Below, piece by piece: positions 46,045-55,024 of a DNA stretch of 64,000 nt. A model generated the notes under the pieces. That model did no database searches, had not been told where the DNA came from, and saw only the letters and a list, made by a program, of their open reading frames with translations. The translations under genes and the position numbers were made by a program. The DNA lies in the NCBI RefSeq assembly GCF_900111835.1, contig NZ_FOJP01000024.1, positions 26,153 through 90,152 of the forward strand. The letters run 5' to 3'. This DNA is from Metapseudomonas otitidis. GTDB lineage: Bacteria > Pseudomonadota > Gammaproteobacteria > Pseudomonadales > Pseudomonadaceae. Within the stretch, counting starts at the first letter, position 1. Each line of letters starts with the position of its first letter.

Positions 46045-46640
46045 TCGGTAGCCCGGCCTTCACTCCGGGGACCCGGTTGTAGGTTGGATGGCGCTCTTTC
46101 CCTCCACCAATGGCGCTCGGCGCCACTTCGGTGGTGGATCGATGGAGCGCGATCCACCCTCCGGCGCTCGCCGGCCATCATGTGCCAGGACGCGATGGGC
46201 GCCACCGGTTCGTAGGATGCGCTGAGGCCACGAAGCGCATCACGCCGAGGCTTCGGACGCTTGTACGGTGTAATCCGCAGCGCATCGAGGGTGCAGCGCC
46301 GAGGCGCCGGTAGCCCGGACTTCAGTCCGGGGCCATGAACAGCTCCTGGGCTGAAGCCCAGGCTACGGGGTAGAAGTTCCGTGCATTTGCCAATTGCCCC
46401 CGGCATCGCGCCAACGGTGGATCGATGAAGCGCGATCCACCCTACGGGGGTACAGCGTCGGGGCACTGGTAGCCCGGACTTCAGTCCGGGAACCCGGTTG
46501 TGGGGTGGATGGCGCTCTTTCCATCCACCAACGGCGTTCGGCACGGCTGCGCGGGTGCAGCGCCGGGGCGTCGGTAGCCCGGACTTCAGTCCGGGGCCAT
46601 GAACAGCTCCCGGGCTGAAGCCCGGGCTACGGGGTGGGGC
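46045..46640. repeat. Cluster of mixed REP-like hairpins
   Basis: About 600 bases without a gene. It holds three TAGCCCGG-CTTCA...TGAAGCCCGGGCTA elements (about 46050, 46311-46367 and 46570-46632) and one more unpaired half at 46470. It also holds GGATGGCGCTCTTTCC hairpins (about 46087 and 46507), GGTGGATCG/CGATCCACC hairpins (about 46132 and 46420) and one GATGCGCT/AGCGCATC hairpin (about 46217-46241). Elements are degenerate and overlapping, which suggests repeated insertion at one site. Confidence 0.8.
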
Positions 46641-46659
46641 CGTGCGGTGGGGTGGGCGG

Positions 46660-47484
46660 TCAGAGGCCGGGGAAGATGGCGTCGGCATCGATGCGGCCGC
46701 TGAGGTAGGGGGTGAAGCCGATGAAGAGGATGCACAGCGCCAGCAGGTCGCGCATGCCCAGTTCGCCCAGCACGCTGCCGGGTTTGCCGCCGTGGCGGAC
46801 GCCGGGGTAGTCGCAGGTGAAGCCGTAGAGCAGCTTCAGCGCGTCGCGCACCTTGCGGTGGGGCCAGTGGGCCACCTCGTCGCAGATGCTCGACAGGGCG
46901 TATTCCTTTACGTAGGGCATGTCGCGGCCGAGAGCTTCCAGCAGGTTCATCTGCTTCTGCAGGCAGGTTTTGATGCGGCCCTGGCTGGGGCGGTCGTGGA
47001 GGTCGCGGAAGGCTTCGTCGAAGTCCCGCAGCAGGGTGTGCAGGGCGTCGTGGCTGGCGCAGCTGTGGCGCAGTTGCTGCAGCAGTTGGGCGAAGGCGCC
47101 CGGCAGCGTGGGGTAGAGCCGGCAAGGGCGGCGCAGTTCGTAGTGCAGGTTGTAGGTGTGGATCAGGGCATCCAGGCGGTTGAAATAGAGGTTGGCCAGG
47201 GCCTCCCCGCCCAGCTCCGCCAGCACCTCCGGCAGGCCCTGGAGAAAGCCCAGCAGCGCCGCCTCGCCCTGCAGGTGCTCGGCCCGTACCCGCTGGAAGG
47301 CCCGGCGCGCGGCCGGCGGGTCGTCGATGATGGCCACCAGGGCCGGCAGCTCCGGCGGTGCCTTCAACGCCGGGGCCAGGGCGCGGTACAGCTCGCAGTG
47401 CAGGTCCCCCGGCGCCTGGCGCGCCAGCGGCCCCCACAGCTCGCGCCCGGTCCGGGACCAGATCGCCAGCAGGGAGCCGCGCAT
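46660..47484 (-). CDS. Possible abortive-infection (Abi_C/HEPN-like) protein downstream of hsdS
   Basis: 274 residues, mostly helical. The C-terminus reads LKLLYGFTCDYPGVRHGGKPGSV, then MRDLLALCILFIGFTPYL; the YGFT...GVRHG pattern resembles Abi_C-type abortive infection proteins, whose RH is thought to be part of a HEPN-like active site. The start lies 3 bases after the hsdS stop, so it is cotranscribed with hsdM and hsdS, in the slot often taken by accessory or anti-restriction-guarding genes in type I loci. Assignment is from motif memory only; it may be an unrelated accessory protein. Confidence 0.55.
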   Translation of the reverse strand: MRGSLLAIWSRTGRELWGPLARQAPGDLHCELYRALAPALKAPPELPALVAIIDDPPAARRAFQRVRAEHLQGEAALLGFLQGLPEVLAELGGEALANLYFNRLDALIHTYNLHYELRRPCRLYPTLPGAFAQLLQQLRHSCASHDALHTLLRDFDEAFRDLHDRPSQGRIKTCLQKQMNLLEALGRDMPYVKEYALSSICDEVAHWPHRKVRDALKLLYGFTCDYPGVRHGGKPGSVLGELGMRDLLALCILFIGFTPYLSGRIDADAIFPGL

Positions 47485-47487
47485 GGG

Positions 47488-48666
47488 TCAGAGCTCCCCG
47501 CGGAAGGCGCGGTGTTGGAGGGAGGAGAAGAGAGCGTCGAGTTCAAGCGCAGACTTTTCGAGTACCACTTTCGACTCCTCCAAAGATTTTAAGCGCCTAA
47601 CAAACTTCTCTTGCAGCTCAATCGGCGGCACCGGTATTTCTGCTTTTTTAAGCGAGCCAGCATTTAAATGCTTCTGAATTTGCCCGCGCTCCTCACCGAG
47701 AACCAGCCTCTTACCGGCATTTGAATTCATAAAAAATGAAAGATATTCACCAGACAAAAGATCAGACTTCGGGGAGGCAATCAAAATATCAATCGCATTA
47801 ACGCCATCTAATTCACGAGAAACAACTGCCGCAGTTCCAGGACGCCCAGAACGGACAACCACAACATCTCCCGCCCAAACCCGAGTTTTAGATAACGCCT
47901 CATTATCCGCCGCAGAAAAATAAACAAGTTCACTCAAGTCAAATTTATTTGATTTTATATTCAGCGAGCGCAAAGCCGGTACGCCGCTAGGCTGATAGTA
48001 AGATGCCGGCTGAACAACTATACCTACCGTAACCCTGCTGCAAAGTTCATCGCAACTTGCTACCCCCCATCTCATCGGGTTAGTAACTGGATCACCAAAC
48101 ATCTCAATAAAAATCGCCTGAGCCAGCGCATCGAGCTGCTCAAGGGCTTTGCGGCGCTTGGCGCGCAGAGCGTCGGCTTTGTCCAGGATGGCGGCGATGC
48201 GTTTCTGCGCCACCAGGGATGGCAGATAAACCAATAGGTCCTTAATCACGCCTTGACTAATATTGGGCTGCGCACCACCAACCCCTTTAGCCGTAATACG
48301 AGAAACCTGTGCAAGCAGCGCGTGAAACACATATCTGGTGTCTGCCAATTCCGGAGCGGGAATAATATGGCAAACAGCTTGGTTGGTGGTGGCTGGAACA
48401 CCAAGAATTCCGAGTCGACCAACAGTAGCACCATACATAGCCAGAAGGATTGCCCCTGGTTGAACCAGTTTTATGTTGGTCTCCTTTAACGCATCATCAG
48501 TTATGTTCTCTTCAGTCTTGTGAATGACAGTCTCACGAAGCTCGCCAGACTTCACCCAAGGTGTTTTCCCCCCTTCGTAATAGCGAGCCATTTCGCTTCG
48601 CGAGGGAGTAATGCCACTTCCGGTCTGGCAGAAATCTCCAATACGGACTAGATCACCAGGCATCAT
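47488..48666 (-). CDS. hsdS: Type I restriction specificity subunit
   Basis: 392 residues with two target-recognition domains (about 5-140 and 195-350), each followed by a helical conserved region; the central one reads LVAQKRIAAILDKADALRAKRRKALEQL. Each recognition domain binds one half of a split recognition site and the helices set the spacing. Base composition is strikingly mosaic: both recognition domains (about 48225-48620 and 47560-48115) are AT-rich, while the central helices (about 48119-48225) have host-like GC. This indicates past exchange of recognition domains. Its ATG overlaps the hsdM stop (48663-48666). Confidence 0.92.
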   Translation of the reverse strand: MMPGDLVRIGDFCQTGSGITPSRSEMARYYEGGKTPWVKSGELRETVIHKTEENITDDALKETNIKLVQPGAILLAMYGATVGRLGILGVPATTNQAVCHIIPAPELADTRYVFHALLAQVSRITAKGVGGAQPNISQGVIKDLLVYLPSLVAQKRIAAILDKADALRAKRRKALEQLDALAQAIFIEMFGDPVTNPMRWGVASCDELCSRVTVGIVVQPASYYQPSGVPALRSLNIKSNKFDLSELVYFSAADNEALSKTRVWAGDVVVVRSGRPGTAAVVSRELDGVNAIDILIASPKSDLLSGEYLSFFMNSNAGKRLVLGEERGQIQKHLNAGSLKKAEIPVPPIELQEKFVRRLKSLEESKVVLEKSALELDALFSSLQHRAFRGEL

Positions 48667-50201
48667 CCCAACATCCCCCGCAACTCCCCCATCCCCACTC
48701 GAATCTCTTCTTCCAGCTTCTCCAGCTCGTCGAGAATCTCCTGCGGGCAGCGGTGGTCCACGGCTTCGTGCTCCACCTCCTTGTAGCGGTTGAAGGTGAG
48801 GTCGTAGCCGTTGGCGGCGATCTCCTCACGGGGGACGCAGAAGCTCTGGGCGGTGCGGGGGCGCTCGCGTTCGCGGGTGGTGCGCTGGCGCCAGCGGGCG
48901 AGGACGTCGGGCAGGTTGTTCTTGCCGTGTTCGTCCTCGCTCAGGGGCGTGTGCGGGCGGACGCTGAGCTTGTCTTCATCCAGCAGCGGGGTGCGCTTGT
49001 CGTCCAGGCTCATGCCGTCGGCCTGCACCTCGTAGAACCACACCTGGTCGGTACCGCCGGAGTTGGTCTTGGTGAAGAAGAGGATGGAGGTGGCCACGCC
49101 GGCATAGGGCTTGAACACGCCGCTGGGCAGCTTCACCACGCCGTCGAGCTTGTGCTCGTCGACGATGAGGCGGCGCAGCTCCTTGTGGGCGGTGGTGGAG
49201 CCGAACATGACGCCGTCAGGGACGATGACGGCGGCGCGGCCGCCGGGCTTGAGCAGGCGCAGGAACAGGGCGAGGAAGAGCAGTTCGGTCTTCTTGGTCT
49301 TGACGATGCGTTGCAGGTCCTTGGCGGTGGCTTCGTAGTCGAGGCTGCCGGCAAAGGGCGGGTTGGCGAGGATGAGGCTGTAGCGGTCGGCCTCCCCGGC
49401 GGCGCTTTCGGCGAGGGAGTCGCGGTAGCGGATGTCGGGGTTCTCCACGCCGTGCAGGAGCATGTTCATGCTGCCGATGCGCAGCATGGTGGTGTCGAAG
49501 TCGAAGCCGTGGAACAGGTTGTGGTGGAAGTGCTGGCGCAGGGCGTCGTCCATCAGCGCCTTGGGGTGCTCGCGGCGCAGGTATTCGCCGGCGGAGACGA
49601 GGAAGCCGCAGGTGCCGGAGGCGGGGTCGCAGATGAGGTCGGTGGGCTGCGGTTCGGTCATTTCCACCATCAGGTCGATGATGTGGCGCGGGGTGCGGAA
49701 CTGGCCGTTCTGCCCGGCGCTGGCGATCTTGCCGAGCATGTATTCGTAGAGGTCGCCCTTGGTGTCGCGGGCTTCCATGGGGATGTCGTCGAGCATGTCC
49801 ACCACCTTGGCCAGCAGGGCGGGCGTGGGGATGGTGAAGCGGGCGTCGCGCATGTGGTGGCTGTAGGTGGAGTCATCACTGCCGAGGGTCTTGAGGAAGG
49901 GGAAGACGTGCTCGCTGACGATCTCGAACATCTCCCGCGGCTCTTTGCCCTTGAACACGGACCAGCGGTAGTCGTTGTACTGGCAGCCACGCGGGTCGAG
50001 GCCTTCGGGGAAGATGCGGTGCTCCATGGGGCGCTTGAGGCGGTTGGCCTTGTTCTCTTCGAGGGTGTGCAGCTCGTCGAGGCGGCGCAGGAACAGCAGG
50101 TAGGTGAGCTGTTCCATCACTTCCATGGGGTTGGAGATGCCACCGGACCAGAAGGCGTTCCAGATGGCGTCGACTTTGCTCTTGAGTTCCCCGGTGATCA
50201 T
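48663..50201 (-). CDS. hsdM: Type I restriction-modification methyltransferase subunit M
   Basis: 512 residues from ATG 50201; the frame extends further to 50432 but that part is repeat-derived sequence. The N-terminal helical domain (ELKSKVDAIWNAFWSGGISNPMEVMEQLTYLLFLRRLDEL) precedes the N6-adenine methylase core with DPASGTCGFLVSAGEY (SAM motif I, near residue 193) and NPPFAG (motif IV, near 284). It methylates adenines in the HsdS-specified site and is needed for cleavage by HsdR. The linked hsdR lies downstream on the same strand but separated by four other genes. Confidence 0.93.
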   Translation of the reverse strand: MITGELKSKVDAIWNAFWSGGISNPMEVMEQLTYLLFLRRLDELHTLEENKANRLKRPMEHRIFPEGLDPRGCQYNDYRWSVFKGKEPREMFEIVSEHVFPFLKTLGSDDSTYSHHMRDARFTIPTPALLAKVVDMLDDIPMEARDTKGDLYEYMLGKIASAGQNGQFRTPRHIIDLMVEMTEPQPTDLICDPASGTCGFLVSAGEYLRREHPKALMDDALRQHFHHNLFHGFDFDTTMLRIGSMNMLLHGVENPDIRYRDSLAESAAGEADRYSLILANPPFAGSLDYEATAKDLQRIVKTKKTELLFLALFLRLLKPGGRAAVIVPDGVMFGSTTAHKELRRLIVDEHKLDGVVKLPSGVFKPYAGVATSILFFTKTNSGGTDQVWFYEVQADGMSLDDKRTPLLDEDKLSVRPHTPLSEDEHGKNNLPDVLARWRQRTTRERERPRTAQSFCVPREEIAANGYDLTFNRYKEVEHEAVDHRCPQEILDELEKLEEEIRVGMGELRGMLG

Positions 50202-50399
50202 GGTCGTCCTGCTTGCTTGGGCGGTTGGGCTTGGGTGCCAAAGCGGCGGACGGTAATGGCCGCAAACGCGCTTGGCAACCGGAAGTTGGCGGGGGAAGCG
50301 GCTGAAGGCCAGGCGGTACAACCGCCGTGGCGCGGAGCGACGATTCCACCGGTTCCAGCCCGCGCGCAACGGCCAGCGCGCCCCGCCCAGCGGCGCTCC

Positions 50400-51165
50400 C
50401 GGCAAACGCATACCAGGCCGCGATGGGCCCACCGGTTCGTAGGATGCGCTGAGGCACGAAGCGCATCACGACAGGGCTTCAGACGTTTGCACGGTCTCAT
50501 TCACAACGTATCGAGGGTGAGCACCGCATTGGGTGGATGGCGCTTTTTCCATCCCCCCACGGCGTTCGGCACGGCAACGAATGGTGGATCGGTGAAGCGC
50601 GATCCACCCACGGTGCTCGCTGGTAATTGCGTGCCAGAACGCGATGGGCTTCGCACAGCTCAGCCCATCCTACGGGTGCCACCGGTTCTACCGGTTCGGT
50701 TCGTAGGATGCGCTGAGGCACGAAGCGCATCATGCCGGGGTCAGGCACTTGCACGGCGTCATCCACAACGCATCGAGGGTGTGCATCGCATAGGGCGGAT
50801 GGCGCTTTTTCCATCCACCCATGGCCTTCGGCACGGCCACGAATGGTGGATCGGTGAAGCGCGATCCACCCATGGTGCTCGCCGGTAATCGTGTGCCAGG
50901 GCGCGATGGGCTTCGCACAGCTCAGCCCATCCTACGGGAGTCACCGGCTCTACCGGTTCGCTTCGTAGGATGCGCTGAGGCACGAAGCGCATCACGCCGG
51001 GGCTTCAGGCGCTTGCACGGTCTCACCCACAACGCATCGAGGCTGGCCACCGCGTAGGGCGGATGGCGCTCTTTCCATCCACCCATGGTGTTCGGCATGG
51101 CCACGAATGGTGGATCGGTGAAGCGTGATCCACCCACGGCGCTCGGCGGCAATCGCGTGCCAGGA
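50400..51165. repeat. Composite hairpin-repeat array between hsdM and nahK
   Basis: About 760 bases with no gene. A composite unit is repeated nearly three times: hairpin b (GGATGGCGC...CCATCC), hairpin c (GGTGGATCG/CGATCCACC), a linker with GCGTGCCAG, hairpin d (GATGGGCT/AGCCCATC) and hairpin e (GATGCGCT/AGCGCATC). Hairpin d starts at 50643 and 50905, so the period is about 262 bases; partial units flank them (from 50420 and to 51160). Units differ by scattered substitutions. Confidence 0.85.
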
Positions 51166-51178
51166 GGCGGTTCGGGAG

Positions 51179-53752
51179 CTAGCCGCCCAGCAGGTGGCTC
51201 ATGGCGGCCTTGAGCTTCATGGGGCGGACGGGTTTGTGCATGAGGGTGTGGCCGAGTTCGCGCAGGTGCTGGCGCAGTTCGTGGCTGTAGTTGGCGGTGA
51301 TCATCAGCGCCGGGAGGGCGTGGTCGCGGTGGGCGTTGATGTGGGCGACGGCGTCGACGCCGTTGTGGTCGTTGTCCAGGTGGTAGTCGGCGATCAGCAG
51401 GTCGGCGTCGGCCTGGTAGTCGTCCACCTGGCGGGCCAGGTCCTGTTCGGAGAGGGCGGTGACCACGCGGCAGCCCCAGCCTTCCAGCAGGGTGCGCATG
51501 CCGGCGCAGATGGCGGCGTCGTTGTCCAGCACCCAGACCCGCGCGCCCTGCAGGCGCTCCAGGGGCGCCACTGGCAGTTCCACCTCGGGCCGGGCACGGG
51601 GGGCGCGGCGGGCCAGGGGCACTTCCAGGGCGAAGCAGGAGCCACGCCCCGGCTGGGAGCTGACGCGGATGCGGTGGCCGAGCATGCCGGCGATCTTCTC
51701 GACGATGGCCAGGCCCAGGCCGAGCCCGCGGTCCTGCTGCGGGCGCTGGGAGTCGCCGCGCTTGAACTCCTGGAAGATCTCCTTGAGCTTGTCCGCCGGG
51801 ATGCCGATGCCGCTGTCCCAGACCTCGATGGACAGGCTGCGACGCCGCCGCCGGCAGCCCAGTAGCACGCGGCCGCTGGGGGTGTAGCGGATGGCGTTGC
51901 TGAGCAGGTTGCGCAGGATGCGGGCGAGCAGTTGCACGTCGCTGCGCACCAGCGCCGAGCAGGGCACGTAGTGCAGCGCCAGCCCTTCGCTGGCGGCCTG
52001 CTGGCGGAACTCGGTGGCGAGGTTGTCCAGCAGTTCGCCGAGGGCGAAGGGTGCCACTTCGGGGCGGATTACCCCGGCGTCCAGCTTGGAGATGTCCACC
52101 AGGGTGCCGAGCAGGTTCTCCACGTCATCCAGCGAGTTGCTGATGTTGCGCACCAGGGTGTCGCCCCGAGCGGGCTCGCGCAGCTCCTGCAGGGCGCTGG
52201 TGAACAGCCGGGCGGCGTTCAGCGGTTGCAGCAGGTCGTGGCTGACGGCGGCGAGGAACTTGGTCTTGGACAGGTTGGCCTGCTCGGCTTCGCGCTTGGC
52301 CTCGCGCAGGCGCTGTTCGGCCTGGCGCCGCTCGCCCACTTCGCGCAGCAGCTGTTCGTTGAGCTGGGTGAGTTCGGCGGTGCGTTCGCGCACCCGCTGC
52401 TCGAGGTTCTGGTAGGCCAGGTGCAGGGCTTCGGCGGTGCGGCGGCGTTCGGTGATGTCGCGAATCAGCACGAAGATGCCCACCACTTCGCCGCCCGGCA
52501 GGCGGTTGGGCACGTAGGAGCGCAGCATGTAGCGCTCCTGCCCGGCGAGGTTGACCTCGGCCACTTCGAAGGTGACGTTCTCGCCGGAGAGGGCACGCTC
52601 GACGTAGGGCTCCAGGCGCTCCCAGTGGGTTTCGCTGTGGACGTCGCGCAGGCGCTGGCCGAGCAGCCCGCCCCGGGGCCAGCGGTACCACTCTTCGTAG
52701 ACCTTGTTGGTGAATTCGTAGACCAGGTCGGCATTGAGGTAGGCGATCAGCGCGGGCACCTGGTCGGTGATCAGGCGGATCCAGCGCTCGCTCTCGGCCA
52801 GGGTCTCGGCGTGGCGGTAGCGCTCGGTGATGTCGGTGAAGGTGTTGACGAAGCCGCCGGTGGGCAACGGGTGGGTGCGCACCTCCAGCATCCGACCATC
52901 GAACAGGCGCTGCTCCATCTGCCGCTGGGGGCGCCCCTCGGCGTCGCGGCTGGCGGGGGTGAGCAGCGCCAGCTCGCTGTCGGCCATGACCTCGGCGAAG
53001 GGCCGGTGGGCCTGGATCGGTGCCAGGCCGCAGAGTTCGAGGAAGCGGTGGTTCCACAGCTCCAGGGTGCCTTCGGCGCTGACCATGGCCATGCCCTGGG
53101 ACAGGTTGTCCACGGCGCGCTGCAGCAGGCGCGACTTCTGCGCCAGGGCCTGCTCGCGGCGCATGGTTTCGCTGACCTTCAGCTCGGTGATGTCGGTGTA
53201 GAGGATCACCAGCCCGCCTTCGCGGGTGGGCCGTTCGCTGACCTGCACCCAGCGCCCGTCGTGCAGGCGGTAGAGGCTGTGCTCGTTGTCGCTGCTGCGC
53301 TGCTCTTCGACGATCAGCCCGGTGCTCTGGGCCAGGCGTCGGATCTCGTCGAGGCGGGTGCCGCTGATGATGCGGGCGCGGCTGCGGGCCCAGAAGGATT
53401 TGAAGCGGCTGTTGAACAGGACGATGCGCTGCTGGGCGTCGAACAGGACGAAGGCGTCGGAGATGCTCTCGATGGCGTCCACCAGGTGCTGGTGGGCGGT
53501 CTCGGCACGCAGCCGGGCATCGCTGAGCAGGCGGTTGCTGGCCTTGAGTTCGGACATGGCCTGGTTCAGGGCGTCGGTGCGTTCGCGCACCTGTTCGGCC
53601 AGCACCACGGAGTGCTCGAAGGCGGCGTAGGCCCCTTCGCGACGGGCTCCGCCGGATTCCACCCGTTCGATCAGGGCGGCGTTGATGCGCCGCAGCTTGG
53701 CGTTCTCCCGCTCCAGCTCGGCGAGCCGGGCGCCCTGTTCAGCGTCCGCCAT
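51179..53752 (-). CDS. nahK: NahK-type PAS-domain hybrid histidine kinase (NosP-associated)
   Basis: 857 residues: N-terminal coiled coil (about 5-80), three PAS domains (about 85-195, 205-320, 325-440; e.g. AIESISDAFVLFDAQQRIVLFN), a second coiled coil (450-495), a HisKA domain with phosphoacceptor H505 in AAVSHDLLQPLN, an HATPase domain (NAIRYTP, DSGIGIP, GLGLGLAIV) and a receiver domain with phosphoacceptor D789 in LLIADYHL. No membrane segments, so cytosolic. Gene order and architecture match NahK (ErcS') of P. aeruginosa, which donates phosphate through HptB and affects biofilm and Rsm signalling, and is inhibited by NO-bound NosP. It overlaps nosP by 14 bases. Confidence 0.9.
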   Translation of the reverse strand: MADAEQGARLAELERENAKLRRINAALIERVESGGARREGAYAAFEHSVVLAEQVRERTDALNQAMSELKASNRLLSDARLRAETAHQHLVDAIESISDAFVLFDAQQRIVLFNSRFKSFWARSRARIISGTRLDEIRRLAQSTGLIVEEQRSSDNEHSLYRLHDGRWVQVSERPTREGGLVILYTDITELKVSETMRREQALAQKSRLLQRAVDNLSQGMAMVSAEGTLELWNHRFLELCGLAPIQAHRPFAEVMADSELALLTPASRDAEGRPQRQMEQRLFDGRMLEVRTHPLPTGGFVNTFTDITERYRHAETLAESERWIRLITDQVPALIAYLNADLVYEFTNKVYEEWYRWPRGGLLGQRLRDVHSETHWERLEPYVERALSGENVTFEVAEVNLAGQERYMLRSYVPNRLPGGEVVGIFVLIRDITERRRTAEALHLAYQNLEQRVRERTAELTQLNEQLLREVGERRQAEQRLREAKREAEQANLSKTKFLAAVSHDLLQPLNAARLFTSALQELREPARGDTLVRNISNSLDDVENLLGTLVDISKLDAGVIRPEVAPFALGELLDNLATEFRQQAASEGLALHYVPCSALVRSDVQLLARILRNLLSNAIRYTPSGRVLLGCRRRRRSLSIEVWDSGIGIPADKLKEIFQEFKRGDSQRPQQDRGLGLGLAIVEKIAGMLGHRIRVSSQPGRGSCFALEVPLARRAPRARPEVELPVAPLERLQGARVWVLDNDAAICAGMRTLLEGWGCRVVTALSEQDLARQVDDYQADADLLIADYHLDNDHNGVDAVAHINAHRDHALPALMITANYSHELRQHLRELGHTLMHKPVRPMKLKAAMSHLLGG

Positions 53753-54902
53753 GGCGGCTGCGGCGGCCGATGGCGACGCCGGTGAAGGTCTGGTTGACGT
53801 GCATGCCGTTGTACTGCTCGCCGTAGGTGTTGAAGCCGATCACCCGCTGGCGCCGCAGGTAGTCGCCGATCTCGGCGTCGCGGCCGTTGCATTCGGCCTC
53901 CAGGCGCCGCAGGAAGCAGTCGCAGCCGATGGTCAGCAGCGGCGGGCCGAGGCGCGCCTCCAGGCGCTGGAACAGGGCCTGGAGGTTGGGCAGCAGCGGG
54001 CCGGGGCGCATGCCGGTGAGGACGATGCCGGTCTCGACGGCGCAGTAGAAGCTGAGGCTGAGGTCGTCATGGACCTGCTGGATGGAGCGCACGTAGTACT
54101 GGTCGTTGACCCGCACGGCGAGGGGGTGGGCGGCGAACAGCGGGTGGTCGAGGGCGGAGACGGGTACGCCGACCCACTGGGCGTAGGCCAGGGCGGCGGG
54201 CTCGGCGTCCAGTTCGTAGACGCGGCGGCTGTGGCTGTCGGCCTGGGTGACCACCAGTTTCTGGCCGTTGGGCTCGATGTGGTGGGTGCTGAAGACTTCG
54301 AAGTCCAGCGCGGTGTTGACCAGCAGCACCACGGCGGCGCCGGTGTGGAACTGGCCGCCGTGGTAGACGTGGGTGTGGGTAAGGTGGTTGTCGTCGCCGG
54401 CCGATCCGCCGAAGTGGGGGATGCTGCCGAAGGCGGCGCTGAGGGCAGCGAGCACCACTTCCTCGCGGCTGGAGAGGCCGTCGAGCAGGGTCAGGGCGAA
54501 GCTGTGGTCCTTGATCGGGGCGAGGTCGTGGCCCCGGCAATCCCCCACCAGGCGCTCCACCAGTTGCTGGGCGTCGATCAGGCTGAAGCGCTCCATCTCG
54601 TCCACCAGGGCGCTGGCGATGGAGAAGCTGCGGTAGTCGAAGCCCACGGCGCTGACGCAGCCCCGGCCGTAGCCCTGGGGGGTGATTTCGCCGGCGCTGG
54701 TGCAGCCCACCAGTTCGATGCCGCCGAAGTACTGGGCCAGGGCGTCGCCCAGGGCCTGGAGGTCGTACTCGGCGGAGCAGAAGAACAGCACGAAGCCCAG
54801 GTGCGGGTGCACCAGCTGGCGTGCCAGGTCCTGGGCGACGACCTCCGCGTCGTCGGCGGCGGACATGGCGGTGACCACGCCTTCGGCCTGTAGCTCTTGC
54901 AT
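53739..54902 (-). CDS. nosP: NosP, FIST-domain heme-based nitric oxide sensor
   Basis: 387 residues from ATG 54902. It has the FIST N domain (LFFCSAEYDLQALGDAL, GCTSAGEITPQGYGRGCVSAVGF, FGGSAGDD) and FIST C domain (LLTIGCDCFLRR, VIGFNTYGEQYNGMHVNQTFTGVAIG). NosP proteins bind heme and, when they bind NO, inhibit the kinase encoded alongside. The overlap with the kinase gene implies coupled translation and a stoichiometric pair. This places NO-dependent control of biofilm dispersal about 20 kb from the biofilm adhesin. The heme-ligating histidine cannot be assigned from sequence alone. Confidence 0.9.
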   Translation of the reverse strand: MQELQAEGVVTAMSAADDAEVVAQDLARQLVHPHLGFVLFFCSAEYDLQALGDALAQYFGGIELVGCTSAGEITPQGYGRGCVSAVGFDYRSFSIASALVDEMERFSLIDAQQLVERLVGDCRGHDLAPIKDHSFALTLLDGLSSREEVVLAALSAAFGSIPHFGGSAGDDNHLTHTHVYHGGQFHTGAAVVLLVNTALDFEVFSTHHIEPNGQKLVVTQADSHSRRVYELDAEPAALAYAQWVGVPVSALDHPLFAAHPLAVRVNDQYYVRSIQQVHDDLSLSFYCAVETGIVLTGMRPGPLLPNLQALFQRLEARLGPPLLTIGCDCFLRRLEAECNGRDAEIGDYLRRQRVIGFNTYGEQYNGMHVNQTFTGVAIGRRSRHGGR

Positions 54903-55024
54903 GACGCGCCTCGCGTGTCGAACAGCAGTTGGCGCGATTCTACGGAGCCCCCGAGGCCGGCCCCATCCTTCTTGGGTAGCGGGCGGGCTCGTTCGAAGGG
55001 AGGAGACGCCGGGGCGCATGGGGT

